A stretch of 64,000 nucleotides of DNA from Polydrusus tereticollis. Taxonomy: Eukaryota; Arthropoda; Insecta; Coleoptera; Curculionidae. The DNA is taken from the NCBI GenBank assembly GCA_963920685.1, contig OY987329.1, positions 36,271,520-36,335,519 of the forward strand, written 5' to 3'. The notes beneath the pieces were generated by a model that was not told the DNA's origin, did not search any database, and saw only the letters and a program-made list of their open reading frames with translations. The translations under genes were made by a program, and so were the position numbers. The first letter of the stretch is position 1. The number at the start of each line of letters is the position of its first letter. This document shows positions 53,391 to 64,000 of the stretch, piece by piece.

Positions 53391-53460
53391 TAATTAAATA
53401 ATCAAAGCGTTTCGGTCTTAATAGACCGTCTACAAGGTTTGCAGAACAGAATGAAGCGCT
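53391..53460 (-). repeat. Penelope-type tail fragment 1
   Basis: Minus strand: GTTCTGCAAACCTTGTAGAC followed by a GACCGAAACGC motif and an A/T-rich end. It parallels the next fragment at 53940-54015. Tails with a GAAACGC motif follow Penelope-like coding regions, and no coding part is left here. Confidence 0.45.
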
Positions 53461-53939
53461 GGGTGACAGTGCTATTAACATCGATCACCAGTAGTTCTTG
53501 CCAATGCCAATAGTACAGGAACGGAAAGAGCAAAGAAAGACCAAAATATCGCCTGTACTATTAAAATCGTAACTACCCTCCAGAAGTTGGGTAATTAACT
53601 ATAATAAAACTCGGGGGTGTACGGAAACATTTTTTAAGTGTCTCACCCAATTGAGGATTTTCCGGCTTACTATAATAAAAAACAAATTACACATTCCTCA
53701 ATGATTTGCCGCAAAGAAGTCAAATTTAATGTCAACAAATATATAGGTTCACAAATTTGACAGATAGATTCCGACGACGCCATTTTGAATTAAATAAATA
53801 ACCAGACGAGTGAATTTCATTTGGCGATCCGATTTCAGAAATCTATAGTTGTTGATATATATTTTCAGTAGTTTCGGAAATACGGGAGTTCCTAAATTGC
53901 CTTCATCGATTTTGTCACTTAAAAGACGGCTGAAAACGT

Positions 53940-54015
53940 CCCTATACTTCAGCCTTCTTTATTAATAAAATAGCCAACGCGTTTCGGTCTCAATACATCA
54001 CCAGGGTTAGCAGAA
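53940..54015 (-). repeat. Penelope-type tail fragment 2
   Basis: Minus strand: GTTCTGCTAACCCTGGTGAT, GAGACCGAAACGCGTTGG, then TATTTTATTAATAAAGAAGG. It shares the GTTCTGC-AACC and GACCGAAACGC blocks with the fragment at 53391. The sequence continues non-coding toward 54120. Confidence 0.5.
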
Positions 54016-55340
54016 CAAAGTGAAGACATTGGTACAGTCAAGGCGATAAAAATTAAAATAACAGTCCAGATTAAACATCTTATTTTCACATGTCACAGAA
54101 TTGAAAAAAAGAACATTTAAAACTTATATTAGGACATATTATTACACAAGATACAGTCAGAGGTGTCTTTTGAATTCTGTAATATGTGGAAATAAGTGAA
54201 GAGCACATAATTCGACGAAACTCTACGCACGAAGGCGACGGAACAGGCGTTTGCTACAAATAAGAAGAACCACAAGAGATTCATACAATTAGTTTCTTTT
54301 ACCCGATACACGTCTTGTAAAACTATTCGACTGAACAAAACTTTAGACAGAAACTTGCAAAATGAATTAGCCCCTCACCTTCCATCGGTGGTAAGGCTGG
54401 CTCTACAATTCTACGGAACAGGTTCAAACCAAAGACCCTTGGGGGACCAATACAATTTTGATATGAGCCATTAAGCTCCATCCACTTTGCGATTCATGAA
54501 GTAACGGAGGCTTTATCCACTTAGCTGATAGATATAAAATATAACACATTTCCTGTATCTATAGGGCACAGAGAAATAATATTAAAGTTCAATTTAATGA
54601 AATGTGTGTGTTTCTTGGGAGCTATGGGAGCGATTGATGAGGCGCATGGCTTTCATTCATTTTGAACATCTTAAGGTAAAAGATGCATATTATAACCTTA
54701 ACAAAACTGAAAATTGACATGACACAGCCAAATAATGAACCGAGTATCTAGGAGCAACAACTATTAACGTGGAAAAGATAGAATATCATTCCGATATCAA
54801 TCGTAGTATCGAGAGTTTCGCAACGACCTTTTATTCGAATGGACATACATAATTGCGTGCTTATGAAAAATCATGGTGAATTCGGTACGTATCAAATGTT
54901 CGTAATCCGGCTGCAGATCCGCTTTCAAACATTTAACTCAGCCTGAAATAACCCCTAAGTCTGCTTTCTCTGTCTTACACACAAACGAAATAGTAAGTAA
55001 TTTGTCATTCAATAATTTAATAATTAGTAACCTACACTACCTATTTATGAACTGCATTGTAAATAAAACTTGTCGACAACTGGTCTGCTAGGTTATTAAT
55101 AATAATTTGAGATATTCCGCGAGATGAAATAAAAAGCCGTTCCGTCGAAAAGTTCTTGCTGCCAAGCAAGTTTGTTATTGAGTTTTATCGGATAAAAGAT
55201 GTATTTAAAAACTTTGTGATATAATATTTTTTTTACAAACAGGGCTGTAAAAGTTTTAACAAGTTGGAAAATCTGTTAGGAATTGGAGGATAGTATTGTG
55301 TAAAAGGTAAAAGCGACGACAAAAATATATATTCAATATT
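54016..55340. other. No gene seen
   Basis: No frame with a recognisable domain. The 69-codon minus-strand frame at 54129-54338 is unassigned. Confidence 0.3.
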
Positions 55341-55655
55341 GATATCTGCGTATCTAATTATTTTTGATATACTGGATAATGAAGGCGGATCACGAAGCCT
55401 TGTTTAGATAGAACATGCCTATGAGAATATACGATTTTAAGAGTAGAAAAGGAATTTTTTATTAAATGATTAACATGTAAATTGAATTTTAATTCCGGGT
55501 CGAAATGTAATCCTAAGTTTTTTATTGAATTAACAATATCTAAGTTTGTTGCCGATTTTAATATTAAAATTGCCATGAAGGCTGTGCTTGGATTTAGTTT
55601 TAGGTTATGATGGCGCACTGAGTTAATTCCCCAGTGGTTACATTGTTTTTTACTG
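55341..55655 (-). pseudogene. LINE reverse transcriptase, thumb region
   Basis: The minus-strand frame shows HHNLKLNPSTAFMAILILKS, then NSIKNLGLHFDPELKFNLHV and LIKNSFSTLKIVYSHRHVLS. These are the NLKLNPSKT and LGLHFD blocks that follow the catalytic YADD in CR1- or jockey-like reverse transcriptases. The frame stays open for 87 codons. It is the downstream continuation of the palm fragment at 56390-56765, from which it is separated by about 730 bases. Confidence 0.7.
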
Positions 55656-56389
55656 TGTGGCCTACAGGGTTGCTCACTGGTTCGTTAATTTTGTGCTACC
55701 TTTGATTAAAACAATTGTTTACTTAAACACTTGTGTTTTTCCTTAATGTTTATGGTTTATGGTAGCAAAAAAAGGATTCATCACAAAGATCACAAGAACG
55801 CCCCGGTATCGTAGCGAGTTCAATTTCGTACGTCAGATAACACTAGCTGCTCAGTTCTACTTAAAGAGAGCCCATTAATTGCCCAAAAAGGCCTTAAACT
55901 CGTGGAGCGTCCGTAAGAAGCACTTGCTTCACGGAGCCATCTTGTAAACTCTCCTAATTGCCCAAAAAGGCATTAAAACTTGAAACGTGCGTAAGAGCAC
56001 ACTTGCTTCACATAGCCATCGTGGAAGACTGTTCTAAGGCTTCACCCTTACCCTGTGCTTTTTGTCTCTCTCAACCAGCGCGTGATGCGACCAAACCTAT
56101 TTTTCGTCCAATAGCGAGCTCGCATCCCAAATGACGTGTTACAGGTACCGTCGCGATGCGCTTGGCTAGCTACGTGACTGAATGCAAATAACTGCGTGAT
56201 CAAATTATAGACCTTTTATAATTTACAACCCAAAACTAGCAGAGATTCAAATTGCATGCACACGGCATTTACCAACCTATTTTCTTTGACGTGTTGATAC
56301 ACATTTCCCCGACAGGTTATGTGCAACAGATCATTTGCTTATCTTGTCAAGTTAGAAATTTATTATTTTTACGGTGTATTTAGATTGAT
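55656..56389. other. Insert splitting the LINE; contains a tandem pair
   Basis: About 730 bases separate the YADD block (to about 56390) from the NLKLNPS block of what looks like one reverse transcriptase. The insert is more G/C-rich than the LINE and includes an imperfect tandem repeat of about 85-93 bases (55869-56035). No coding frame is supported. Its identity is unknown. Confidence 0.5.
55869..56035. repeat. Imperfect tandem duplication (unit about 90 bases)
   Basis: Both units begin AATTGCCCAAAAAGGC (near 55876 and 55965) and contain CACTTGCTTCAC followed by a GCCATC stretch. They differ by substitutions and small indels, so the duplication is not recent. Confidence 0.75.
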
Positions 56390-56765
56390 TAGCCCCAAAA
56401 GCTAGTGTATATCTGCGTATCATCAGCATAAGCCTGGATTTTACACTCAGTAGTTGAATTGAATAGGTCGTTTGTGTATAGTATGAATAGTAGGGGGTTC
56501 AAAAATAGATCCCTGTGGCACTCCGGAGGACACCTCCTGGGCAGACGACGCAATATCCGATGAAAACTATGTGCTTTCTACCGGTAACGTATGACTTAAT
56601 GAATACGACACTAGAGTTGGAGAAGCAATAATATTTTAGTTTTGCTAACAAACTTGCTTGTGGTTTATCATGTCGAACGTTTTAGAAAAGTCTAGGGCTA
56701 CTAGCAGCTCTCCAAACCCATAGTAGTGCTTCAGCTTTCGCAGCAATACTCTTAGATAAACTAAT
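56390..56765 (-). pseudogene. LINE reverse transcriptase, palm region
   Basis: Minus-strand pieces: ELLVALDFSKTFDMINHK (first catalytic D block), KSYVTGRKHIVF-like sequence, GVPQGS-type block at about 56520 in shifted frames, and QAYADDTQIYTSF near 56400-56440 (catalytic YADD). Four or more frameshifts are present. The following block, NLKLNPS, lies at about 55610 beyond the insert. The motif set suits a CR1- or jockey-like LINE. Confidence 0.7.
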
Positions 56766-57202
56766 TAGTTAGGTTCTAATCTGAACTAGGTAGTTCATAT
56801 ATATATATTTTATATCTTCGAATGGATGAAACAACTTATGAACTAACGGAGTCAGTTAAAGACACTCTAAATATTAACTGATATTTTTCGACCGATTAGT
56901 TACAGGTTACTAGTTAATACAATTTTAGTGTAGTGGTATCATCTTTTTTTATTGTTATTTGGAGTTTGTAATAAGGTATGAGTGAGGTGATTATAACTTG
57001 AGCCAATATATAGGTACCTGAATTTACTTTCGACTCGAATACCTATAGTCGGCAATCGGCATCTTCTCTAAAATAGAAGTGCTGGTTGGTCCAAACACAG
57101 ATGTACTAACTGCATTACAGCAAATCCTCGAATTAGCACGATTAGACTATACCACAACCGGGCCACGCCCACGTTTTAAACATAAGTATGCATAAGATTT
57201 AT
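56766..57202. other. No gene seen
   Basis: AT-rich spacer with no supported frame. It ends at a mariner-type MITE end (ACAGGATGTCCGGG) at about 57204. Confidence 0.35.
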
Positions 57203-57556
57203 ACAGGATGTCCGGGAAAATGTGGGAAATCTCTCGGATTTAAATAGAATATTATGGAAAAATAAGATGACAAGTTCGACAATCGGTTTTTCTTGACTAA
57301 CTTTCAAAGTACTTAATATAATTTAATAAAAATTTAATGTGATGGACACTAGTAAGGACCTCTTAAAATAGTGTCCTTGAAACATATCTAGTTTTTTTAG
57401 TTTACAAGAGGCGGACTAAGCTTTACAACTTAATGTTTACATTTTTAACACCAGTATGATAGACTTAAAAAAATAAATCTGGGAAGCTTGCACCTTAGAC
57501 TAAAAAAGGTGCTCTTGTTTATTGTCGATGAAATGAACCGTTCTCGAAAAGCGGAA

Positions 57557-57588
57557 AAACGGAGAAGCAAACTCCTGCTTCTCCGTTT
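57557..57588. repeat. Perfect 13-base hairpin
   Basis: AAACGGAGAAGCA (57557-57569) and its exact inverse (57576-57588) flank a six-base AACTCC loop. No poly-T run follows, so it does not look like a bacterial-type terminator, and the host is eukaryotic in any case. It may be a regulatory hairpin or the tip of a foldback repeat. Confidence 0.85.
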
Positions 57589-57724
57589 CTGACTGATGAT
57601 TCTTGTTAGACGGGCCAGGTGATGCATTTGAATGTCACGAGATGTCGCTTGTAGGCTACATCTGCCGTTACTCATCCATCTTTCACGGTCAAGTAGACTC
57701 TATGGCGTTGCTTTCTTTCGTCGG

Positions 57725-57785
57725 ATTCTATAGCCTCACTGACGAGCTGTTATACAGCGAAACGCGTCTGGGGATGAATAGGAAG
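57725..57785 (+). repeat. Penelope-type tail fragment 3
   Basis: Contains CTCACTGACGAGCTGTTATA followed by CAGCGAAACGCGTC, the GAAACGCGT motif seen in Penelope-like tails. It lies just before the 3' side of a Sailor-like fragment on the other strand. No coding part is present. Confidence 0.45.
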
Positions 57786-57803
57786 CAACTAACCTTTAGA
57801 TTT

Positions 57804-58205
57804 CTAAAAATTTATTTCCTTCAAAGTTTTCCATAATTTCTTCTTACCCATGGTTAGAATGAAATCGTTTTTTGTCATTTCAGACATTATTTTGTCCAAG
57901 GTAGGTATTTCTCTTTTTAGGTAAAACGAGTGCATGATTCTTCTGATCGCACCCTCTTCATCCTCATTTATTACAGTTCTTCCTATACTTCTCTTTGGTG
58001 ACCTGATGAGGCCGCGTTTATCCTCGTGCACAAGTCAGTATATTGTTGACTGTCCGACTCCAATCATATTCGAACACATTTCAACTATTTCTATTCATTC
58101 ATATTCTAACTCCGAATGTTATATAAAATAATAATTGGACTACGCCTATGGAATACGGCAAAGACCACTGGACTGTATAGTTTAATAATGATTTATTACT
58201 CTCTA
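57804..58205 (-). pseudogene. Sailor-like transposase, 5' leader and N-terminus
   Basis: The minus-strand frame reads VHEDKRGLIRSPKRSIGRTV, then SFYLKREIPTLDKIMSEMTK and FILTMGKKKLWKTLKEINF, matching copy 4 at 51180-51480 with few changes. The match extends upstream through the non-coding leader to about 58205 (TTTGCCGTATTCCATAGG, compare 51108-51125). The copy is cut at about 57810, before the catalytic domain. The two share the sequence GAGAGTAATAAATCATTATT at the outer end, which may mark the element's 5' terminus. Confidence 0.75.
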
Positions 58206-60072
58206 ACTTTGACATTTTGGTAATAGAATAATATAAGTAATTATTATTTATGTATAATAGGTCTTTTTTGTAATCCCGCACTAGGATGTGCATTAAAAAA
58301 AAAACAAATATTCCTACGGGCAACGAAAAAACTCTTGGGCATGGCATGACACAGCTGCAGGGTAAAATATGTTTGGTTTAAATGAAGCCATCCCTGCTCC
58401 TCGATCTTTTACTGACCTGTTTATACAAAAATATTTCCGAAATTAAACCAACGCGAAAAAAGAGAAACAAATTTTATTCAAAGAAATATAATATTATTAT
58501 GTCGGTATTCTTGACCCCAAATGGCAGCTGTTTAGGAGTTTTAGCGTCGTTTTAACAGTAGCACGGCTGCTTCGTCAGGTAGGTAATTTAAGAACGCTAA
58601 AGGATTTCACATTTATGGTAATATAATAATTATTTAAAATGTGGGTTTTTCTTGTTAACAAAGGGGAATTACTCAAACTCAAACTTAATTGATTATTTAT
58701 TAAATAATCCAACCTTTTAAGTTTATTGCCATAAAGACTTAAAGACATTAGACCTTGTTTTCTATAAATGTAAAATTTAAATAGAAATATGTTTAGACAA
58801 CACACGTGTTCCTATTAGGTTTTTAAAATGCATGAATACAAATAGAATTAAGAAAATCTTATTATAACTTTTGATCTGCACAAAACTATTATCGACACTA
58901 GCTGTAATAAAACCCGGAAAAATTGTAAGAACTAAACAGGGCCGGCCATAATAAAAATAACAGGTAAAATGATAATTATATGGTTGGAACTATATATTTT
59001 TTACGCAAAGCCCATATGAACTTAGAAAATTATACTAGAATTACATTTATATATAGCCAGGAAAGCCAAGATTGGACTTCGCATCGTATTCGTAGGGTCA
59101 AAATTTTGACATTTTTAGAAAACTAAAAAATACTTTTTTCCATAACACATGCATTGAAAATATGACTTTCGATGCCGACGAAGCGGGTCGAAAGTTGAGT
59201 TTTCGACCCTAGGGTCCGACATAAAAACAGCTAATATTTAGTGCATTCCACGACGACTTTCTCGTTGACACGTATAGACCTCTTCATTTTTGCAAAAACC
59301 GAATGGGCATCCTTGTCTGATTTCCGGGCAAAACAAGGATAGCGATACGACTGCGCTTGCGCAATAGATTCGTGAAAGTATATTGTTGAGATATAATTAT
59401 TAAGCAACACCAGTTCTGTCCGCGTTGCTACAAGATACTTACTCGGTTGTGACAATGTTCATGCTGGTCTGTCAAAAAAGAAAGCATGTCTAAATAATTA
59501 AATTATGATCTGTTTCTTGTGTTGGAAATGCCTGTATTATATTTAAAGGTAGGTAATTTAATATATCTACTATAGTAAGTATTGAAAGGTACAGGTTATA
59601 TTATCTGTTGTATTATGTTTGAGTTGTTATAGTTGCCTTATTGTTTCAGGCGCCTTTTGTATAATAACCTTTCACACTATATATATAAATGATTGGTGAA
59701 CAGAAAGGACCTGGATTTCGTTCTGTATCTCTACGAGTGTGAGTTCAACAATAAGTAATTAACATCATATATGCTTCTTGCTCTCTTTGTGGTCACTCTC
59801 TTTTTACAAATATACACGAGTGTGAAGTTAGCTGCCCGAGCAAAGCGTCGACTTTCGCCCCTTGTTGCGCAATATACTATTACATACTTTATGCATTTCT
59901 CTTTAAAAAATGTACTCTTTAATTGTTTCCAAAAATGTATTACAAAAATAAAAAAAAATTATTTACCGTCAATTTATAAATGCACAATAACTAACCTATT
60001 ATTTTCACATACTAATTATTGCTAGTTATTATTATTGTTACTTTCAGGTTGTTTGGGTTACATTATTTGGAT
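58206..60072. other. Non-coding or unrecognised
   Basis: A 74-codon minus-strand frame at 59231-59455 (starting MSQPSKYLVATRTELVLLNN) is open but unassigned. Nothing else is supported in this AT-rich interval. Confidence 0.3.
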
Positions 60073-60963
60073 TGTCGTAGAACCGCAAGTCCGTAGATCT
60101 AACTCCTTGCGCAAGACCGCTTTTAATTTTAGGTTGTGTTGGCTCAAATTTCGACTATTCTCTGTGACCCTTGCTGTAGGTTTTGAAATTGACGGAAAAC
60201 TGTCATCGGCGGGATTCGGTAAAATTCCCCCCTGCATACTGGTCAGCTCTCAAGTTTTTGTGGAAAAATTGGGAAAATCTTTGCAAAGATCTTTGCCCAT
60301 CTTTGGGTTTTCCACACTTAATCCTGATTAAGGCACGTATTGGACCAGTGTCCCTTCTTTTTTGGGCTGCCGTTTCCCTGATTTTCCGGTAACTCGGCCA
60401 AATCAGATTGGACCGTTGAGGTTTTCAGGCCTTATTTTTTAGAAACTTATGAGACCGATTTAAGGGCTATCGACGTTGCTAGCAGTCAACCAGGGGCCAT
60501 CCCTTAAGGGAACCAGCTAACCCCAGGAGGACTCCGCTGATAAGTACCTTCTTTTTATTTTTACCCTTCAAATATCCAGATGATCTAATTTCTTGCGTAC
60601 CTACAACTAAATAATTTCCCTTTTTTTTTTTTTTTTAATCAGAAATATTTTTACCTATGTTAACAGTAAAATTCAACCATTTTAACATTAGTGATTTATC
60701 TTATTGAACTTAGAATTCAGATGTATGAACCGATATGTAAAGGACTTGAAACTTTTACGCGGTCATAATGAGTATTAACCTAGACAAACTCATATACCTT
60801 TAATATTTCATCTGATTTGGTAAGTCATTTAACTCAGTATAAGTATCTATTACATGTTATGCCGCGAGTTTAAGCTAGCTGAGGTAAGTGGTGACCTTAA
60901 ACTATATTTAATATTTAAAATACCAACTTAACTTATATTTTGTTACCGCCTTATAAGGTTATA
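60073..60963. repeat. 1.2 kb dispersed repeat, copy 2 (shortened)
   Basis: Same order of blocks as copy 1 at 24241-25431, but about 300 bases shorter through internal deletions. Shared blocks include TGTCGTAGAACCGCAAGTCC at the start, CCATCCCTTAAGGGAACCAG in the middle and AGCTAGCTGAGGTA near the end. It lies in non-coding sequence here, so copy 1's disruption of a gene is not a general feature of the repeat. Confidence 0.75.
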
Positions 60964-61062
60964 TTATAAACAAATAAAGTTAATAATTTAAAATGGATTA
61001 AGGCTAACAATATGCATTTAATTTATGAACAAGCACAATGCAATTCTCCTGGATAAAGAAGG

Positions 61063-61160
61063 ACTTATGCTGAGAGATTTCCAAATCGAAATTTACCGGA
61101 TCGAAAAACATTTGTAAGGATTGATCGTAGCTTAAGGGGAACAGAAAAATTGAAAAATAA
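61063..61160 (+). pseudogene. Mariner-superfamily transposase, N-terminal scrap
   Basis: Plus strand: TYAERFPNRNLPDRKTFVRI then DRSLRG. This is the YAERFPNRN motif of the insect mariner group's DNA-binding region. About 30 codons only. The catalytic half of a similar transposase lies 85 bases away on the opposite strand. Confidence 0.6.
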
Positions 61161-61244
61161 AAAAAAAATGAAGCAATGTCTCTTGATAAAAAGTTGTTCG
61201 TAAAATAAGTTTGGTTCTAATTGCTTATTTCATCAGATGTTTAA

Positions 61245-61751
61245 AATAAGCACCTTTAAGTTCAATACTCTTGCTTATTTTAGGAATTTTTTGTCGCTGT
61301 ACTTGGTTGGAACTACATTGCAGGATCGTTTCGTATTTGTTCGCAAAAATGGATTATTCCTTCAAGTAGCTCTTCCCTGGAATTTACTGAAGTTGCGGAA
61401 ACAAGTTCCTTCAGATGACCCCAAAAAAGAAATCCAAAGGTTTTAGGTCTGGAGATCTAAGTGGCTATAGATTAGGTCCGCCGCGACCTATCCGACGATT
61501 ACCAAAAATATCAGACAAATAACGACGCTAAAATGTGGCGGCGCACCATTGTGCATAAACCACATTTATGCGCTAGCTTGCAAGGGTACACTTTCCAATA
61601 AATAGTTTAAATTAATGAATCGCAAATACAAAATACCATTTAACCTTTCTTCTAAAACGAAGAACCCAATCAAATGATTCCCAATAAGCCCCGCCCACAC
61701 ATTAATCATAAACCTTTGTTGATGCTTGCTCTTGCTTATTATACAAACCAA
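61245..61751 (-). pseudogene. Mariner-superfamily transposase, catalytic half
   Basis: Minus strand: FMINVWAGLIGNHLIGFFVL and EERLNGILYLRFI, then MWFMHNGAPPHFS (second catalytic position, D changed to N), then in shifted frames RSPDLKPLDFFFWGHLKELV (third D) and LLEGIIHFCEQIRNDPAM. The D-to-N change in MHNGAPPH would by itself abolish catalysis. The N-terminal piece at 61063 points the other way, so an inversion or two insertions brought them together. Confidence 0.7.
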
Positions 61752-63168
61752 TAAATAAACAATGTTTTAATCATATGTAATCTAACAAGATTTTATAGTT
61801 TCCAACATTATTACTAATCCAAACCACTCCAGATTTGACGCGTTTCAAGAATCTTGGACAACTTATACTTATATTTATTAAAGTCATTGCGTTTCCGTCC
61901 AAAGTACTCCAAAGGCAACGAAAGAGCGTGAAACGGACTTTGCAACAAAGCCGCTTTACCGTTGGGAATTTTGATCTGCAGCAGAAAAAAATGTCATGAA
62001 TTATATTGCGATCATGCACAAAACGAGTTTCTTAATAAGCTGTTGCAATTTGCAAGCGTGATTCTGGGGAATTTTTTTTTCATTTCTAACAGCTAGGATT
62101 TTGGCTCCAACATTTATAATGCTATCATTTGTATTTTATGGTTTGGGTTTCATACATTTTCAATTCCTGGATTAACAAAAGTAACAAACCGTGCACACTC
62201 AAAACAAAGCGGAAGGTAGGTTTTATGTTTTATTTTATTAATTCGCAGCTTTTACGTCAACAATTCATCACAGCGATAAAGAATGTCTGCAAAAAGAAAC
62301 ATTTGCCAACTGTTACTATAAAGCCACCTATAGTCAACCATAAAATTTTTAATTTAAATATAACTGACCTTCATAACGTTGATTACGCTAAAAGTGTATA
62401 GATAAAACTATTCGAAACAAATTTAATATAGCTAATAAATGTTTTAAAACGCTTTACTTGTAAATAAATTAAAGCGAACTTGTGCTAAAAGCCAACAACG
62501 GATTTACTTAGACAGTTTAACCTTCGTAATAGTTGTGCCATTGTAAAACTTTAATATTTATTTTAAATATACCTCGATGTAGTATTTTCGATGAATCCAT
62601 CACTACCTCCATTATCCATGTATCATGTATCAATTACAGGGTTATTAATTATAAATGGACCGCCCATCTATATGAGAAATGTAGAATGTAAATAAAAAAG
62701 TTGTAGTTTTTTTTATGAATTGTTTCAAGGTGTCACACAAAAAACAATTAAGCATCACATTTGTAACATAGTTTTTATAGTATAATATTTTTTAGCTATA
62801 TAAAACTTGCACTGCAAACAAAAAATGACGTCTTTTTATATTGGAAATTTGGACGTGACCTACACTGATAAAAGGCAGCACTTGCCACAAGAGAATAAAT
62901 TATTTTGACTTTAAATTACTTAATCTGAATGTAATTATCTTATTAAGAGTGATTGTGATCTTAATACATGATTTTCTGTGTCTTTGGTTATTTTTGGTTA
63001 TGTTCTTGCAGGTAACATTCCTTGTTTAAAAGCTGGCGTCTTTCGAATTGTAACATTCTAAAATGGTATTTTTAACAAAGATAAAGTTCTTTGTGCCAAA
63101 GTAATTGGCCTTTGTCCTAAGAGTATGGTATTTTACATGCAATTCGGCATCTGCGCGGAGTCACATCA
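61752..63168. other. Non-coding or unrecognised
   Basis: A plus-strand frame ending at 62401 (RQQFITAIKNVCKKKHLPTV, then KPPIVNHKIFNLNI) is open but unassigned, as is the minus-strand frame 61771-62019. Nothing else is supported. Confidence 0.3.
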
Positions 63169-63426
63169 GTAAAGTACTTCCCAACATATTTCGTTTGGCT
63201 TAATGACTACAATAAAACCCCACATAAACTCGGCTTTCGCTTTCGCAGAGACCTATTAACCCACATTTATTTTTAATGCCAGTTTATAATAACAATAGAT
63301 AGGTACATTACTTGATTTGTTATCAAAATTAATAAACTGTCTAATTAAGGTTTTCTAGAAACAACTTAATTGTTAGGATATTTCTTAAAACTTTTTAGTT
63401 ACAGGTACCTGTTTATAGCTTATACA
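63169..63426. repeat. 250-base dispersed repeat, copy 2
   Basis: Same orientation as the copy at 37569-37820, with few substitutions. It is flanked on the right by a CAGGGTGTC mariner-type MITE end, while copy 1 is flanked on the left by a mariner transposase fragment. Confidence 0.75.
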
Positions 63427-63433
63427 GTATATA

Positions 63434-63825
63434 CAGGGTGTCAATTTGAAAACTTCCCACCCTTAATATCTTTCTTGTAGTTAAAAATATGAATAATCGG
63501 AAAGACACGTCGATTTTATTTGTAAGGGGGACACTTAAAATTAATAGTTTTAGCCTTCTTGTTTCAACCCCCTAGAAGGGGCAGGTGCCACCCTTAGAAT
63601 CTTAAATGGGAATGGGGGTCAAGTGGCACATCGTTTTAAAGGGCGTTCAATTCTCTTTTCAGTGGTATCCTACTTTCTTGCTTTTTGTCCAGAGGTTTCC
63701 GAATAATCGCGTTTCAAAGTTGCAGAAACTTGCCTGCTTTGAGATTTTGGTTTTCAGGTTAGTGTTTACACAAAAATTACTGCATTGGGTCTCCTTGTAG
63801 TACAAATGATTAGAAGATTAGGTGG
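63434..63825. other. Left end of a mariner-type non-autonomous repeat
   Basis: Starts CAGGGTGTCAATTTGAAAAC followed by TTCCCACCC. No matching right end is visible before the next repeat at 63826, so the element is probably truncated. No coding frame is supported. Confidence 0.45.
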
Positions 63826-64000
63826 CACCATGGGCGTAGCCAGACATTTTTCTAGGGGGGCCAAATACTAATAAACACAAAACATCATAAACATTAACGT
63901 TTTTTTTTTTATCAAATTCCAATAAGTGGCAACTTCCAGGGGGGGGGGGGGACAGGGGACATGGCCCTCCCCTGCTTCCCCCTCGCTACGCCCATGGGTG
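63826..64000. mobile_element. MITE with CAC(C)CATGGGCGTAGC ends
   Basis: Starts CACCATGGGCGTAGCCAG and finishes GCTACGCCCATGGGTG exactly at the window edge, forming an inverted pair with one indel. The interior is 140 bases with runs of G and T. The superfamily is not assigned, because the target duplication on the right lies outside the window. Confidence 0.75.

Overview
This 64 kb window looks like a repeat-dense, AT-rich stretch of an insect nuclear genome, read from a draft assembly (a run of 200 N lies at 19855-20054). The transposase and retrotransposon families present are typical of insects, and a beetle is my best guess, but nothing here fixes the order. No convincing intact host gene is visible. 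Two long intact reading frames stand out, and both belong to mobile elements: a Crypton-type tyrosine recombinase (27147-28358, minus) and an IS630/Tc1/mariner-type transposase with a long D-to-E spacing, Sailor-like (13582-14895, plus). Almost everything else is decayed.

Layout. 1-5600: a Penelope-like 3' end next to a jockey-like reverse transcriptase that was split at a TA by a complete pogo-type transposon (868-3618). 5600-11300: mariner, LINE and Penelope remnants, including a GIY-YIG domain at about 8410-8725. 13290-17840: a THAP zinc-finger gene remnant holding a three-level nest of insertions (Sailor-like element, then a hAT MITE, then a Harbinger MITE). 18700-21800: two more decayed Sailor-like copies, one interrupted by a MITE and by the assembly gap. 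23640-25760: a broken gene of an unrecognised multicopy family with a GGQN motif, split by a 1.2 kb repeat whose second copy lies at 60073-60963. 26700-28870: the Crypton and its flanking palindromes. 29100-38650: LINE fragments, a mariner-like element with long terminal inverted repeats (32443-34847) and further transposase pieces. 41000-50100: a third Harbinger MITE, an EN-RT chimeric LINE, two internally deleted pogo/Tigger elements, a foldback element and a second long-TIR mariner element (46222-48397). 51000-64000: a fourth Sailor-like copy and a fragment of a fifth, Penelope-type tails, an interrupted LINE, mariner halves in opposite orientations and a terminal MITE ending at the window edge.

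The best candidate for something poorly described is the Crypton locus. A full-length recombinase frame with a recognisable R-K-HxxR-W-Y catalytic set is bracketed by short near-perfect palindromes with arms GTGCGGTAAAG, present as a PAL-TGA-PAL pair on each side. This geometry resembles the paired-arm sites used by tyrosine recombinases, and similar palindromes occur singly at 26719, 26798 and 38741. Beyond that, the window allows several insertion events to be reconstructed precisely, because removing an element and one target-site copy restores a recognisable coding frame.
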